Below, piece after piece: positions 42,340 through 50,849 of a stretch of DNA of 64,000 nucleotides (positions are counted from its first letter, which is position 1; each line of letters starts with the position of its first letter). Origin of the DNA: GCA-2861595 sp035536185 (lineage in GTDB: Bacteria; Actinomycetota; Acidimicrobiia; Acidimicrobiales; GCA-2861595). The notes under the pieces are model-generated. The model was not told the origin of the DNA and did not search any database. It saw only the letters and a list, made by a program, of their open reading frames with translations. The translations under genes were made by a program, and so were the position numbers. The stretch lies in NCBI GenBank assembly GCA_035536185.1, contig DATLOM010000057.1:1-64000 (forward strand), in the 5' to 3' direction.

Positions 42340-43344
42340 TTGGCCCGCGACCTCGCCATAGACCTCGGGACGGCCAACACCCTCGTCTACGCCCGGGGCG
42401 ACGGGATCGTGCTCAACGAGCCCACCGTGATCGCCGTAAACGAGAAGACCCAGGCCGTGCTGGCCATGGGCCACGACGCCTGGCAGATGATCGGGCGCAC
42501 GCCGGCGTCGATCGTCGCCGTGCGCCCTCTCCGCAAGGGCGCCATCACCGACTTCGACATCACCCAGCGCATGATCCGCCTGCTCTTGAAGCGGGCGGGG
42601 GTGAGCCGCTTCAACCGGCCCCGTGTCCTCATCTGCGTGCCGTCGGCCATCACCGAGGTGGAGCGGCGCGCCGTGGAGGAGGCGGCGCGGCGGGCCGGCG
42701 CCGCCGACCCGTACCTGATCCACCAGCCCATGGCCGCCGCCATCGGTGCCGGCCTTCCCATCCACGAGCCGCTGGGGAACATGATCGTGGACGTCGGCGG
42801 CGGGACGTCCGAGACCGCCGTCATCTCCCTCGGCGGGATCGTCGCCCTCCAGGCCATACGGGTGGGCAGCTTCGACATCGACGCCTCCATCCAGACCTAC
42901 GTCCGGCGCGACTACGGGATCGCCATCGGCGAGCGCACGGCGGAGGAGATCAAGCTGGCCATCGGCAGCGCCTATCCCATGGAGGACGCTGTAAAGGCCG
43001 AGGTGCGGGGCCGGGACCTGATGACCGGCCTGCCCAAGACGGTGATCCTCTCGCCCGACGAGGTACGTGCGGCCATCGACGAGCAGGTGAGTGCCATCGT
43101 CGACTCCGTCGTGCTCTGCCTTGGCCAGGCGCCGCCGGAGCTGGCCCAGGACCTCATCATGCAGGGGATCCACCTGGTGGGCGGGGGCGGCATGCTGCGC
43201 GGCCTCGACCGGCGGCTGGAGGAGGAGACACAGATCCCCGTTCACCTGGTGGACGCACCGCTGGAGTGCGTGGTGCTCGGCGCCGGCAAGGTGCTGGAGT
43301 CCTTCGAGTCGCTCAAGGTCCTCTTCATGGGGGCGGAGCGCTGA
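42340..43344 (+). CDS. mreB: Rod shape-determining protein MreB
   Basis: A 334-aa bacterial actin. Motifs: phosphate 1 IDLGTANTLVYARG, VRPLRKGAITDFDIT, CVPSAITEVERRAV, phosphate 2 VDVGGGTSETAVISLGGI and the adenosine loop LVGGGGMLRGLDRRL. It forms filaments that organise lateral wall synthesis. mreC and mreD are not adjacent, unlike in many bacteria. TTG 42340 gives the standard MreB N-terminus. A strongly structured leader precedes it. The stop overlaps the likely bioB start. Confidence 0.95.
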   Translation: MARDLAIDLGTANTLVYARGDGIVLNEPTVIAVNEKTQAVLAMGHDAWQMIGRTPASIVAVRPLRKGAITDFDITQRMIRLLLKRAGVSRFNRPRVLICVPSAITEVERRAVEEAARRAGAADPYLIHQPMAAAIGAGLPIHEPLGNMIVDVGGGTSETAVISLGGIVALQAIRVGSFDIDASIQTYVRRDYGIAIGERTAEEIKLAIGSAYPMEDAVKAEVRGRDLMTGLPKTVILSPDEVRAAIDEQVSAIVDSVVLCLGQAPPELAQDLIMQGIHLVGGGGMLRGLDRRLEEETQIPVHLVDAPLECVVLGAGKVLESFESLKVLFMGAER

Positions 43345-44345
43345 GCGGGCCCCGCCTGCTCCTGGCCGCCGCCGCGTCGGCGTTGCTGGATGAGGGGCGC
43401 CAGCTGAGCTCTGACGAGCTGTCGGCTCTGGCCGCCCTGCCGGCGGAGTCGGTGCCGGCGCTGGCCGCCGTGGCCCACGAGGTCCGCCTGGCCTGGTGCG
43501 GGCCCGAGGTAGAGGTGGAGGGGATCCTCTCGGCCCGCACCGGGGGTTGTCCCGAGGACTGCGGCTTCTGCAGCCAGTCGGCCCGCTTCTCGTCGCCCGT
43601 GCGGGGCACGCCGTTCCTCGACACCGCCCAGGTGCTGGCCGCGGCCCGCCAGACGGCGGCGCTCGGTGCCTCGGAGTTCTGCATCGTGCTGGCCGTGAGG
43701 GGGCCGGACGAGCGGGTGATGGGCCGGCTGCTGGAGCTGGTGCCGCTGGTGAAGGCGGAGACGGGGCTAGAGGTGGCGGTCAGCGCCGGCATCCTCGACG
43801 ACGGCCAGGCCCACCGGCTCGCGGCGGCGGGCACCCACCGCTACAACCACAACCTGGAGACGGCCCGCTCCTTCTTCCCCGAAGTGGTCACCACCCATAC
43901 CTGGGAGGAGCGCTTCGAGACGTGCCGGCGGGTCCGGCACGCCGGCATGGAGCTGTGTTGCGGCGTGCTGCTGGGGATGGGCGAGAGCGAGGCCCAGCGC
44001 CTGGAGATGCTGGGCGAGCTCCGGCAGGTGGAGCCGGCCGAGGTCCCGATCAACTTTCTCAACCCCCGCCCGGGAACGCCGTTGGGGGACCGCCCTCTGG
44101 TGGAGCCGCTGGAGGCCATCCGCTGGATCGCCCTGTTCCGCCTGGCCCTACCGGGCGTCACCCTGCGCTACGCCGGCGGCCGTGAGGTCACCCTGCGCGA
44201 GCTGCAGGCCATGGGGATGACGGCCGGCATCAACGCTCTGATCGTGGGCAACTACCTCACGACGATGGGCCGGTCGCCGGCCGAGGACCTGCAGATGCTG
44301 GCCGACCTGCGCATGCCCGTCAGCACGCTGTCAAAGGTCTTCTGA
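43341..44345 (+). CDS. bioB: Biotin synthase
   Basis: A 334-aa radical-SAM enzyme that inserts sulfur into dethiobiotin. The SAM cluster CxxxCxxC is present (GGCPEDCGFCSQSARF). WCGPEVEVEGILS precedes it, with YNHNLETARSFFP, GVLLGMGESEAQRL and INFLNPRPGTPL downstream; all are BioB hallmarks. The start is uncertain. CTG 43341 overlaps the mreB stop (CTGA) and gives a normal N-terminal length; GTG 43266 would overlap mreB by 79 bases and TTG 43384 is the short option. It converges on the bioD end of the other biotin genes, with a hairpin between. Confidence 0.93.
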   Translation: MSGPRLLLAAAASALLDEGRQLSSDELSALAALPAESVPALAAVAHEVRLAWCGPEVEVEGILSARTGGCPEDCGFCSQSARFSSPVRGTPFLDTAQVLAAARQTAALGASEFCIVLAVRGPDERVMGRLLELVPLVKAETGLEVAVSAGILDDGQAHRLAAAGTHRYNHNLETARSFFPEVVTTHTWEERFETCRRVRHAGMELCCGVLLGMGESEAQRLEMLGELRQVEPAEVPINFLNPRPGTPLGDRPLVEPLEAIRWIALFRLALPGVTLRYAGGREVTLRELQAMGMTAGINALIVGNYLTTMGRSPAEDLQMLADLRMPVSTLSKVF

Positions 44346-44364
44346 AGCCTGTTTCGGGAGCTTT

Positions 44365-44403
44365 GTGCGCAAGAACCGTTGCTATACAACGATTTTTGCT
44401 CAC
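44365..44403. terminator. Bidirectional hairpin between bioB and bioD
   Basis: GTGCGCAAGAACCGTTG and CAACGATTTTTGCTCAC form an imperfect stem of about 17 bp around the loop CTATA. It lies 20 bases after each convergent stop codon. The T-run within the right arm would help plus-strand termination. Confidence 0.65.
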
Positions 44404-44422
44404 GAAGGGCGCCGGGTGGCGA

Positions 44423-45229
44423 TCAGAGAAAGGGCGCGAGGGTGGCGACACTGGAGGTGACCGTCAGGTCCGTGTGTTCGCGGAGCCATAGTGCATTGCC
44501 AGCGTGAGTGCGATCGCTTTCATCGAAGTGATTGAGGAGGACGACGGGCCGAACCGGGGCGAGGGAGGCGGCGGCGAGCAGCACGGCGTTGATGGCGCCG
44601 AGGCCGGCGCCGGCGACCAGCACGACGTGGTCGGGCTCGAGCAGCTCGATCAGCGTGACGGTGTCTCCGTCGGCGGCCAGCGGCGACCGCGGCCCTCCGA
44701 CACCCTCGACCAGGCCGTAGCGGACGGCCGGGCCCGGGGGCCAACGCAGCTCGCCGGCCAGTTCGGCCACGGTGAAGGCGGGCCGGCCGAGGGCGGCGGC
44801 GGCGACGGGCGGCGCCATGGCCAGCGGGTAGCGGCGGTGCTCCGGACAGACGTCGCCGGGCCTCTCGCCGGTGGCGGCGGCCAGCACTTCGTCGTCGGTG
44901 GCGCCCTCGGCGGCACTCGCACCGGCCGAAGCGCTCGGACCCATCGCACCGGCACCGGCGGTGCCGCTCGCACCGGCCCCAGCACCCGTACCGCCGGCGC
45001 CGCTCGCACCGGCCGCAGCGCCTATCGGGCCGGCATAGCCAACGCCACTACCACTGTCCGCGGCGTCATCGCCGCCGCTGGCATGTGCTGGATCGAAGGA
45101 GAGGACGGGCTTGCGGGCGGCCACGGTGGCCCCGCCGGCGCGCCAGGTGGCGGCCAGGGCGGCGGCGACCCAGGTCTTGCCCACGCCGGTACCGCTCCCG
45201 GTGACCAGGACGAGGCAGTCAGGTCGCAC
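44423..45229 (-). CDS. bioD: Dethiobiotin synthetase with a Gly/Ala-rich insertion
   Basis: A 268-aa ATP-dependent carboxylase/cyclase that makes dethiobiotin. Walker A VTGSGTGVGKTWVA, AARKPVLSFDP (KP motif), LVEGVGGPRSPLA and VVLLNHFDESD are BioD features. Residues about 55-110 are a low-complexity Gly/Ala/Ser insert (GAGASGTAGAGAMGP) in place of a compact loop, making the protein longer than the usual 220-240 aa. GTG 45229 gives the standard N-terminus and overlaps bioF by 11 bases; GTG 45256 is nine codons longer. Last gene of the HEAT-bioA-bioF-bioD operon. Confidence 0.88.
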   Translation of the reverse strand: MRPDCLVLVTGSGTGVGKTWVAAALAATWRAGGATVAARKPVLSFDPAHASGGDDAADSGSGVGYAGPIGAAAGASGAGGTGAGAGASGTAGAGAMGPSASAGASAAEGATDDEVLAAATGERPGDVCPEHRRYPLAMAPPVAAAALGRPAFTVAELAGELRWPPGPAVRYGLVEGVGGPRSPLAADGDTVTLIELLEPDHVVLVAGAGLGAINAVLLAAASLAPVRPVVLLNHFDESDRTHAGNALWLREHTDLTVTSSVATLAPFL

Positions 45230-46433
45230 GGGCGGCGGCTTCCCTGCTGGCGCCACGGAGCCCCGGAGCCGGCGCCACCTCGGCCGAGAGTGCCTGGTGG
45301 CTCGGGAGGAGGGCCGACAGCGCGGAACGGAGGCGCTCCACCTGGTCGTCGGTGTGGGCGGCGGACAGGGTGACGCGCAGGCGGGAGGTGCCGGGTGCGA
45401 CTGTGGGGGGGCGGATGGCCGGTACGAGAAGGCCCTGTTCGAGCAGCTGCGCCGACGCGGCCAGGGCGACGGGCTCCTCGCCCAGGACGAAGGCGACGAT
45501 GGGGGACGGGTGCCCGGGCGCCAGGCGGTCCACGTGGTGGCGGAGACGCCGGCGCAGTGACTCGCCCTCGGCGCTGCGCACGACCCGCAAGGCGGCCAGC
45601 GCCGCCGCGGCCACCGCCGGCGGGGAGGCGGTGGTGAAGATGAACGGCCGAGCCCGGTTCACCAGGAGCTCCACCAGAGGTGCGGGGCCGGCGACGAACC
45701 CGCCGAGGGAGGCCAGGGTCTTCGAGAGGGTGCCGACGCGCAGGATCTCGCAGCGGTCGAGCGGTGGCTCCGGCCCGAGGACGGCATGGGCCTCGTCGAT
45801 CACCAGTAGTGCGTCGTGGCGCCCGCAGAGGGAGGCGAGCTCGTCGAGGGCCGCGGTGTCGCCGTCCATGGAGAACACCGTGTCGGTCACGACCAGCGAG
45901 CGAGCCCCTGCCGGCCCGCCTTCGGCCAGCAGAGACGCGACCCTGTCGAGGTCGCCGTGCCGATAGACCACCACCTCGGCGCCGGAGGCACGGGCCAGGC
46001 GGCATCCGTCCACGATCGAGGCGTGGTTCAGCTCGTCGCTCAGGATGCGGGCATGGCGGCCGGCCAGGGTGGCCAGGACACCGAGGTTGGCCGCGTACCC
46101 GGTGGGGAAGAGGACGGCCCGTTCGGTGCCTTTCCACCGAGCCAGCTCCGCCTCCAGCTCGCTGTGCACGGGCCGGGAACCGCTCACCAGCCGCGCCGCG
46201 CCCGCCCCGGTGCCCCATCGCTCGAGCGCCTCGTGGGCCGCGGCCACCACCGCCGCGTGGCGGGTGAGCCCGAGGTAGTCGTTGGAGGAGAAGGACACGG
46301 CACGGCGGCGGGCACCGGCGCCGTCCACCACTTCCGTCTCGGGCTCCGGGCCGTTCAGGTCCCGCGCCGTGCGCCCCTGGCCGGCGGCGTGGATGCGCTC
46401 GCCCTCGCCCACGGCCCATCGGGCCCAGCTCAA
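45219..46433 (-). CDS. bioF: 8-amino-7-oxononanoate synthase
   Basis: A 404-aa PLP enzyme joining pimeloyl thioester and alanine, the first committed biotin ring step. Motifs: FSSNDYLGLTRH, GTGAGAARLVSGS, FPTGYAANLGVL, DELNHASIVDG, DEAHAVLG and the PLP lysine in VGTLSKTLASLGGF. TTG 46433 is chosen because a G-rich ribosome-binding site precedes it; a GTG at 46529 would overlap bioA by 38 bases and add an Arg/Pro-rich stretch. Located between bioA and bioD, so an AON synthase rather than the similar 2-amino-3-ketobutyrate ligase. Confidence 0.9.
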   Translation of the reverse strand: MSWARWAVGEGERIHAAGQGRTARDLNGPEPETEVVDGAGARRRAVSFSSNDYLGLTRHAAVVAAAHEALERWGTGAGAARLVSGSRPVHSELEAELARWKGTERAVLFPTGYAANLGVLATLAGRHARILSDELNHASIVDGCRLARASGAEVVVYRHGDLDRVASLLAEGGPAGARSLVVTDTVFSMDGDTAALDELASLCGRHDALLVIDEAHAVLGPEPPLDRCEILRVGTLSKTLASLGGFVAGPAPLVELLVNRARPFIFTTASPPAVAAAALAALRVVRSAEGESLRRRLRHHVDRLAPGHPSPIVAFVLGEEPVALAASAQLLEQGLLVPAIRPPTVAPGTSRLRVTLSAAHTDDQVERLRSALSALLPSHQALSAEVAPAPGLRGASREAAARAT

Positions 46434-46491
46434 GGCCGCGCCCCCCTGCCTACCCGGCCCCCGCCCCGGTCCTGGGCCCAGTGCAGCCGGC

Positions 46492-47784
46492 TCATCCGGC
46501 CACCTCGGCCACGGCCTCGCACAGGACACCGACGATTTGATCGATCTCGGCCGCGGTGATGGTGAGTGGAGGCATGATCACCACGACGTCGCCCAGGGGA
46601 CGGAGAAGAACTCCCCTCGCCACCGCCGCCGCGCAGACCCGCCTCCCCCAGCGCAGCCCTGGCGCCGGCGGGCAGAGGTCGACGCCGGCCATGAGACCCT
46701 GGACCCTGATGTCGCCGACGCCCGTCATGGGGCGCAGTTTTTCCGCCAGCAGGTCGGACAGCTGCTCCGAGCGGAGGGCGACATTGGCCAGCACATCTCC
46801 CTCTGTCACCAGGCGCAGGTGGCGCAGGGCCACGGCGGCGGCCAAGGCGTTGCCACCGTAGGAGTGACCGTGGAACAGAGTCCGCGGTCCCAGATCGGCA
46901 CCGAGAAACGAGTCGAAGACGCGGCCCGACGCGACCGTCGCCGACATGGGCAGGTAGCCGCCGGTGAGCCCCTTGCCGAGGCACAGGAGGTCGGGGACGA
47001 GCCCGCACTGTTGCGACGCGAACAGCGAGCCCGTCCGGCCGAACCCGGTGGCCACCTCGTCGCATATCAGCAGGACGTCGTGCTCTTTGCAGCTGCTGGC
47101 CAGCAGCAAGAAGTCATCGGCGGGAGCCATCCTCATGCCGCCGGCTCCCTGGACGAGCGGCTCGACCACCACGGCGGCGATGCTGCCGGCGTGTTCGTCC
47201 ACCATGGCGGCGGCCGTCTCGAGCGCGGCCGGGTCGTCGTAGCCGGGAGCCCGCAGGACGGGAAAGCGCAACTCGTCGAAGAGGCCCGCGCCCAACCCCG
47301 ATCCGTCCCCGTCGCCCAGTGACAAGGAACCGATCGTGTCACCGTGGTAGGCGTCACCGAGGGCGAGGTAGGAGGTGCGACCGGCCATGCCTTCGTTGCC
47401 CCAGAACTGGAAGGCGATCTTGAGCGCCTGCTCGACCGCCGAGGAGCCGTCGGAGGCGAACAGCACGTGCGGCCGCTCCACCGGCACCACTTCGGCCAAG
47501 GCCTCGGCCAGCTCCACCACCACCCGGTTGCCGTGACCGAGAAGGGTGGAATGGGCGACTTTGTCCAGTTGGTTGCGAACGGCGTCGTCCAGTTCGGGGA
47601 CGCGGTGGCCCAGGGTCGTGACCCACAGCGACGAGATGGCGTCGAGGTAGCGCCGGCCGTGGACGTCGATCAGGTCGTGGCCCTCGGCCCGCTCCACCAC
47701 GATCGGCCCGTTCTCGAGGTAGGTGGACATCTGGGTGAAGCCGTGCCACACGACGCTGGCGTCGCGCTCCTCCCAGGTGCTCAC
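46492..47784 (-). CDS. bioA: Adenosylmethionine-8-amino-7-oxononanoate aminotransferase
   Basis: A 430-aa class III PLP aminotransferase that makes 7,8-diaminopelargonate, using SAM as amino donor. Features: WHGFTQMSTYLENGP near the start, the substrate/cofactor segment DGSSAVEQALK, GDAYHGDTIGSLSL, CDEVATGFGRTG and PLP lysine in LGKGLTGGYLP, and FHGHSYGGNALA. GTG 47784 overlaps the stop of the HEAT-repeat gene (GTGA). With bioF, bioD and the convergent bioB, the late biotin pathway is complete; early pimelate genes are not in the window. Confidence 0.93.
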   Translation of the reverse strand: MSTWEERDASVVWHGFTQMSTYLENGPIVVERAEGHDLIDVHGRRYLDAISSLWVTTLGHRVPELDDAVRNQLDKVAHSTLLGHGNRVVVELAEALAEVVPVERPHVLFASDGSSAVEQALKIAFQFWGNEGMAGRTSYLALGDAYHGDTIGSLSLGDGDGSGLGAGLFDELRFPVLRAPGYDDPAALETAAAMVDEHAGSIAAVVVEPLVQGAGGMRMAPADDFLLLASSCKEHDVLLICDEVATGFGRTGSLFASQQCGLVPDLLCLGKGLTGGYLPMSATVASGRVFDSFLGADLGPRTLFHGHSYGGNALAAAVALRHLRLVTEGDVLANVALRSEQLSDLLAEKLRPMTGVGDIRVQGLMAGVDLCPPAPGLRWGRRVCAAAVARGVLLRPLGDVVVIMPPLTITAAEIDQIVGVLCEAVAEVAG

Positions 47785-48473
47785 CAGGCGCCCGCCCCGC
47801 CTCCACCGCTGCCGCCACCGTCATCGGCGGCGAGCAGGTCTTCGGCGGCCTGGCGCACCTGCCAGTCCCGATCGGCTCGGGCCCGTTCCAGGGCCACCTG
47901 CACCTCTGCGCCCTCGAAGGGCGCCAGGGCGATCACCGCCCGCCGCCGGACAGCCGGCTTGTCCGACGTGGCGGCCAGGATGGCGGGCAGCCCCCGTTCG
48001 TCGCCGACGGCGCCGAGGGCGGCCACCGCCGCCTCCCGGCAGAGGGGGTCGTGGTGGCCCGTTGCCATGGCGGAAAGGGCGTCCACTACCTCCGCCCGCG
48101 GGTCCTCTACCGGGCCCGGCCCGCCGGCGCCGCCCCCCTCGCCCAGGGCCCACGCCGCCGTCTCGGCCACCGACGGGTCCTCGTCGCTGAGCAGGGGAAC
48201 CAGATCGACTTCGTGGGCGACCGCAACCTCGCAGGCGCGGCGGCGCACGGTGGCATCGGGATCGGCCAGGGCGGCGGCCACATCCCCGGGCGTCAGCGCT
48301 CCGATGCGGGCGAGGGCTCCGAGAGAGGTGGCCCGGACACCGGCCGACGGGTCGGCGAGGAGGCGGCGGGCGGTGGCCTCGTCGCCGCCATGGCCGGCCA
48401 GTGCCGCACGGCGGCGCTGTCGCCAGGCGGCCGCTCCGCCTGGGGGGTCGAACGTCGACGGATCGGAGGACAC
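47781..48473 (-). CDS. HEAT-repeat protein at the head of the biotin operon
   Basis: A 230-aa all-helical protein built of HEAT-like repeats: PSAGVRATSLGALARIG, PDATVRRRACEVAVAHE, EDPSVAETAAWALGE, REAAVAALGAVGD and KPAVRRRAVIALAPFEG. It forms a superhelical scaffold for protein binding. A Gly-rich tail ends at a GTGA overlap with bioA, so it is translated with the biotin genes. No enzymatic motif. GTG 48473 is the start. What it contributes to biotin synthesis is unknown. Confidence 0.75.
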   Translation of the reverse strand: MSSDPSTFDPPGGAAAWRQRRRAALAGHGGDEATARRLLADPSAGVRATSLGALARIGALTPGDVAAALADPDATVRRRACEVAVAHEVDLVPLLSDEDPSVAETAAWALGEGGGAGGPGPVEDPRAEVVDALSAMATGHHDPLCREAAVAALGAVGDERGLPAILAATSDKPAVRRRAVIALAPFEGAEVQVALERARADRDWQVRQAAEDLLAADDGGGSGGGGAGAW

Positions 48474-48512
48474 TTCGGAGAGTCTGGACCAATTGGCTCA
48501 AGAGTGAGGAAC

Positions 48513-48540
48513 GAACAGCCGATTGTGATGCACACTGTTC
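48513..48540. promoter_or_regulatory. Possible operator GAACAG-N16-CTGTTC
   Basis: A perfect 6-base inverted repeat with two-helical-turn spacing lies between the divergent HEAT-bioAFD operon and the sortase gene. It resembles a dimeric regulator site, but the arms are short and chance is possible. Confidence 0.25.
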
Positions 48541-48542
48541 CT

Positions 48543-49298
48543 ATGCGAGATCCCCGGCGGCTGGTGGCCGTTCTGCTCCTGGGCCTCCTCATCTCCGTGG
48601 TGGGTGCCACGGCGCTGCGAAATGCCGAGGCCGGCGACGTCGTCGTCGCTGACCCTGGTCCCAAGGTCACCACCACGACCACCACGACGACCACCATCGC
48701 GCCGGCGACCACCGTGGCCCCGGCGGCCGTCTCGGCGAGCAGGCCCGTCCAGGTACCCAGGGACCCCTACGCCGACGAGCCTCTCAAAGAGATCGGCGTG
48801 ATCGAGATCCCCAAGATCGGCCTCAAGCACCGGCTGTTCGAGGGCATCACGCTCCGCACCATCGACCATGGCCCCAGTCACTGGCCCGGCTCGGCCATGC
48901 CCGGCCAGAGGGGCAACGCCGTGTTCGCCGGCCACCGGGTCACCCACAGCAAGCCCTTCCGCAACATCGACCAGCTCGTCAACGGTGACGAGGTCATCTT
49001 CGACATCGGCGGCAAGCGCTCGGTGTACAGGATGACCGGTTCCAAGGTGGTGACACCCAAGGCACTCGACATCGTCAACCCGACGCCCACGCCCACGGCC
49101 ACGCTCTTCGCCTGCCATCCCCCGGGGTCGGCGAAGTTCCGCTACGTGGTGCTCCTCGCCCTGGACGAGGGGAACCACCAACCGAGCACTACGACCACCA
49201 CGGTCGGCGAGCCGACGCCTACACAGGCTCCTGTCACCGAGTCGCCGACGAACGCGATCTTGCCCAGCGAGCCGGCGCCGGCCGAGCCCGGCACCTGA
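48543..49298 (+). CDS. Class E-like sortase
   Basis: A 251-aa membrane-anchored transpeptidase. The N-terminal TM helix (VAVLLLGLLISVVGATAL) is followed by a Thr-rich linker and the sortase barrel: IGVIEIPKIGLKHRLFEG, NAVFAGHRVTHSKPF with the catalytic His, TLFACHPPGS with the catalytic Cys and AKFRYVVLL with the catalytic Arg. Class E enzymes usually read TLxTC; here it is TLFAC. A Thr/Pro tail of about 40 residues follows the domain. ATG 48543 is chosen; ATG 48528 is equally possible. No adjacent substrate with a clear sorting signal is seen. Confidence 0.87.
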   Translation: MRDPRRLVAVLLLGLLISVVGATALRNAEAGDVVVADPGPKVTTTTTTTTTIAPATTVAPAAVSASRPVQVPRDPYADEPLKEIGVIEIPKIGLKHRLFEGITLRTIDHGPSHWPGSAMPGQRGNAVFAGHRVTHSKPFRNIDQLVNGDEVIFDIGGKRSVYRMTGSKVVTPKALDIVNPTPTPTATLFACHPPGSAKFRYVVLLALDEGNHQPSTTTTTVGEPTPTQAPVTESPTNAILPSEPAPAEPGT

Positions 49299-49390
49299 GA
49301 GCCCGCCTTCTCTGATCACGAAGTTCCCGAGCGGCTGCTCAAGAGCCGTGGTGTAGTGGTCGAAACCACACGTGGCAAAAGGAGAGAACA

Positions 49391-49798
49391 ATGTCGCACA
49401 TGGTGATGTTCCGCAGTGCCGACGGCAAGCCCGGCTACCACCCGACGGAGTCGTTGGAAGAGGCGATTTCCTTCGTGGAGCACCAGCGGAACCAGGGGCA
49501 GGTGCCGGACGCCAGGATCTTCCGCATGGAGGAGATCCCGATTGCCGTCAAGACCTATTACAAGGTCGAGGTCTCACCGGTCGAGCCGGCGAAGGCCGCC
49601 GTCCCGCAGGCGTCACCCGTGGCCCCCCCGGCGCCTGCGCCGGCGGCTCCCCCTGCCGCGAGTGCCGCCCCGCCGGCTTCGGGCTCGGCCCGGGAGTCGG
49701 TGACGGTACCCAGTGACGAGGGCACCTCTTCTGAGCCCATGGCACCGTCGGCCGGAGGCGCCAACGGGGCGCGCTTCGGGCGGTTCAACCGCTCCTGA
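49391..49798 (+). CDS. Hypothetical protein with Pro/Ala-rich tail
   Basis: A 135-aa soluble protein. Residues 1-65 look folded (MVMFRSADGKPGYHPTESLE, EAISFVEHQRNQG, ARIFRMEEIPIAVKTYYKVE). The rest is a low-complexity Pro/Ala/Ser region ending GARFGRFNRS. ATG 49391 has a strong AAAGGAGA ribosome-binding site, and a small GTGGT/ACCAC hairpin lies just upstream of it. No family recognised. Confidence 0.7.
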   Translation: MSHMVMFRSADGKPGYHPTESLEEAISFVEHQRNQGQVPDARIFRMEEIPIAVKTYYKVEVSPVEPAKAAVPQASPVAPPAPAPAAPPAASAAPPASGSARESVTVPSDEGTSSEPMAPSAGGANGARFGRFNRS

Positions 49799-49823
49799 GG
49801 GCCGCTGAGCGGGGGCGTCGGGC

Positions 49824-50774
49824 TCAGCCCAGCGCCCGCCGCAGCACCACCGACGCCATGAAGATGGCCACGGTGATCAGGCCGGCGGTCACGGCGCCGA
49901 CCAGCACCGACACCCCGAGCAGGCTGAGCGCTGCCCGCACCCGCACCGACAAGTCGTCGGCGGGCTCCATCGAGCTCCGGTGGGCCTGCCTCGACGTCGA
50001 CCGCACTTCCTTCTCTGCCTGAGGGCTCGGTCGAGGCCGGGGCGGTGACACCTCCCTGCCGGGCCGCCGCGCTCCCGTCGTCGGAAGCCCTGCAGCCGTG
50101 CCCGGCCCCACCGGTGGTGGCGTCGCTGTCGGTGTCGGAATGGGCGCTGGGCCCGAGGTCGGTGGCCGCGGCATGACCGGGGGCGCCGGCAGGGGTGGCG
50201 GAGGTACCGGCGAACTGACGGCCGGCCGGGCCGCGGTGGCCGTCTTCGGTTCGGGCGCCGGCGCCGGCGGCACCGGAGTGGGCGTGGGCGTGGGCGTGGC
50301 AGCGGGCGTGGGCGTGCGCACCGTCGCCGGTGGTGCCTGCGCCGGCCGAGCCGGAGCCGATGGCGCCACCGATCGTGCCGCCGCGGGCTCGGGCGGCGCG
50401 GGCTCGGGTGGCGCGGGCTCGGGAGCCGGCGTCTTGGGCAGCCCGGCCACCGACGACCACCACTGGGCATCGCCGTCGTCCTCGTCGAGGGCCAACGACC
50501 ATGTGGCCGTGGGGTCGCCTTCGATCCTGACCGGATCAGGCTCGGCCGGGGCCGCTTTCACGGGTTCCTCGACCGCGAGTTTCGGCTCCGGGCGGTTGAC
50601 GACCGCCGGCTCGTTCACCCAGCGGGCCCAGTCCTCGGTGGTCCACTCCAGCACGGGCTTCTCGGACAGCGGTGCCTCAGGCTCGGCGACGGCTGCAGCC
50701 TCCGCCGGCCCTGCCGCCTCATCGGGATCTTCGGCGCCCGGCCGACCAGGCTCCTCGGCCGACGGAAAGGTCAC
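49824..50774 (-). CDS. Pro/Ala-rich protein with C-terminal membrane helix
   Basis: A 316-aa protein. An acidic N-terminus with a short conserved-looking segment (LEWTTEDWARWVNEPAVV) is followed by about 180 residues of Pro/Ala/Thr repeats, a basic stretch and one C-terminal TM helix (LLGVSVLVGAVTAGLITVAI). With the N-terminus inside, it would be a tail-anchored protein. GTG 50774 has GGGAG upstream. It converges on the hypothetical gene at 49391 and is divergent from the YlbL protease. Function unknown. Confidence 0.6.
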   Translation of the reverse strand: MTFPSAEEPGRPGAEDPDEAAGPAEAAAVAEPEAPLSEKPVLEWTTEDWARWVNEPAVVNRPEPKLAVEEPVKAAPAEPDPVRIEGDPTATWSLALDEDDGDAQWWSSVAGLPKTPAPEPAPPEPAPPEPAAARSVAPSAPARPAQAPPATVRTPTPAATPTPTPTPVPPAPAPEPKTATAARPAVSSPVPPPPLPAPPVMPRPPTSGPAPIPTPTATPPPVGPGTAAGLPTTGARRPGREVSPPRPRPSPQAEKEVRSTSRQAHRSSMEPADDLSVRVRAALSLLGVSVLVGAVTAGLITVAIFMASVVLRRALG

Positions 50775-50849
50775 AGCTCCCCGGGCCACCCGCGCCCGGT
50801 GGTTCCCGGCTCCGTGGCAGGCTGTGCCCAAAAGAGGCCTCTCAGCGAC

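Noticed and set aside
44880..45060. Repetitive DNA in bioD considered as a CRISPR or VNTR array
   Set aside because: Irregular short GC-rich units without constant repeats and spacers; it is in-frame low-complexity coding.
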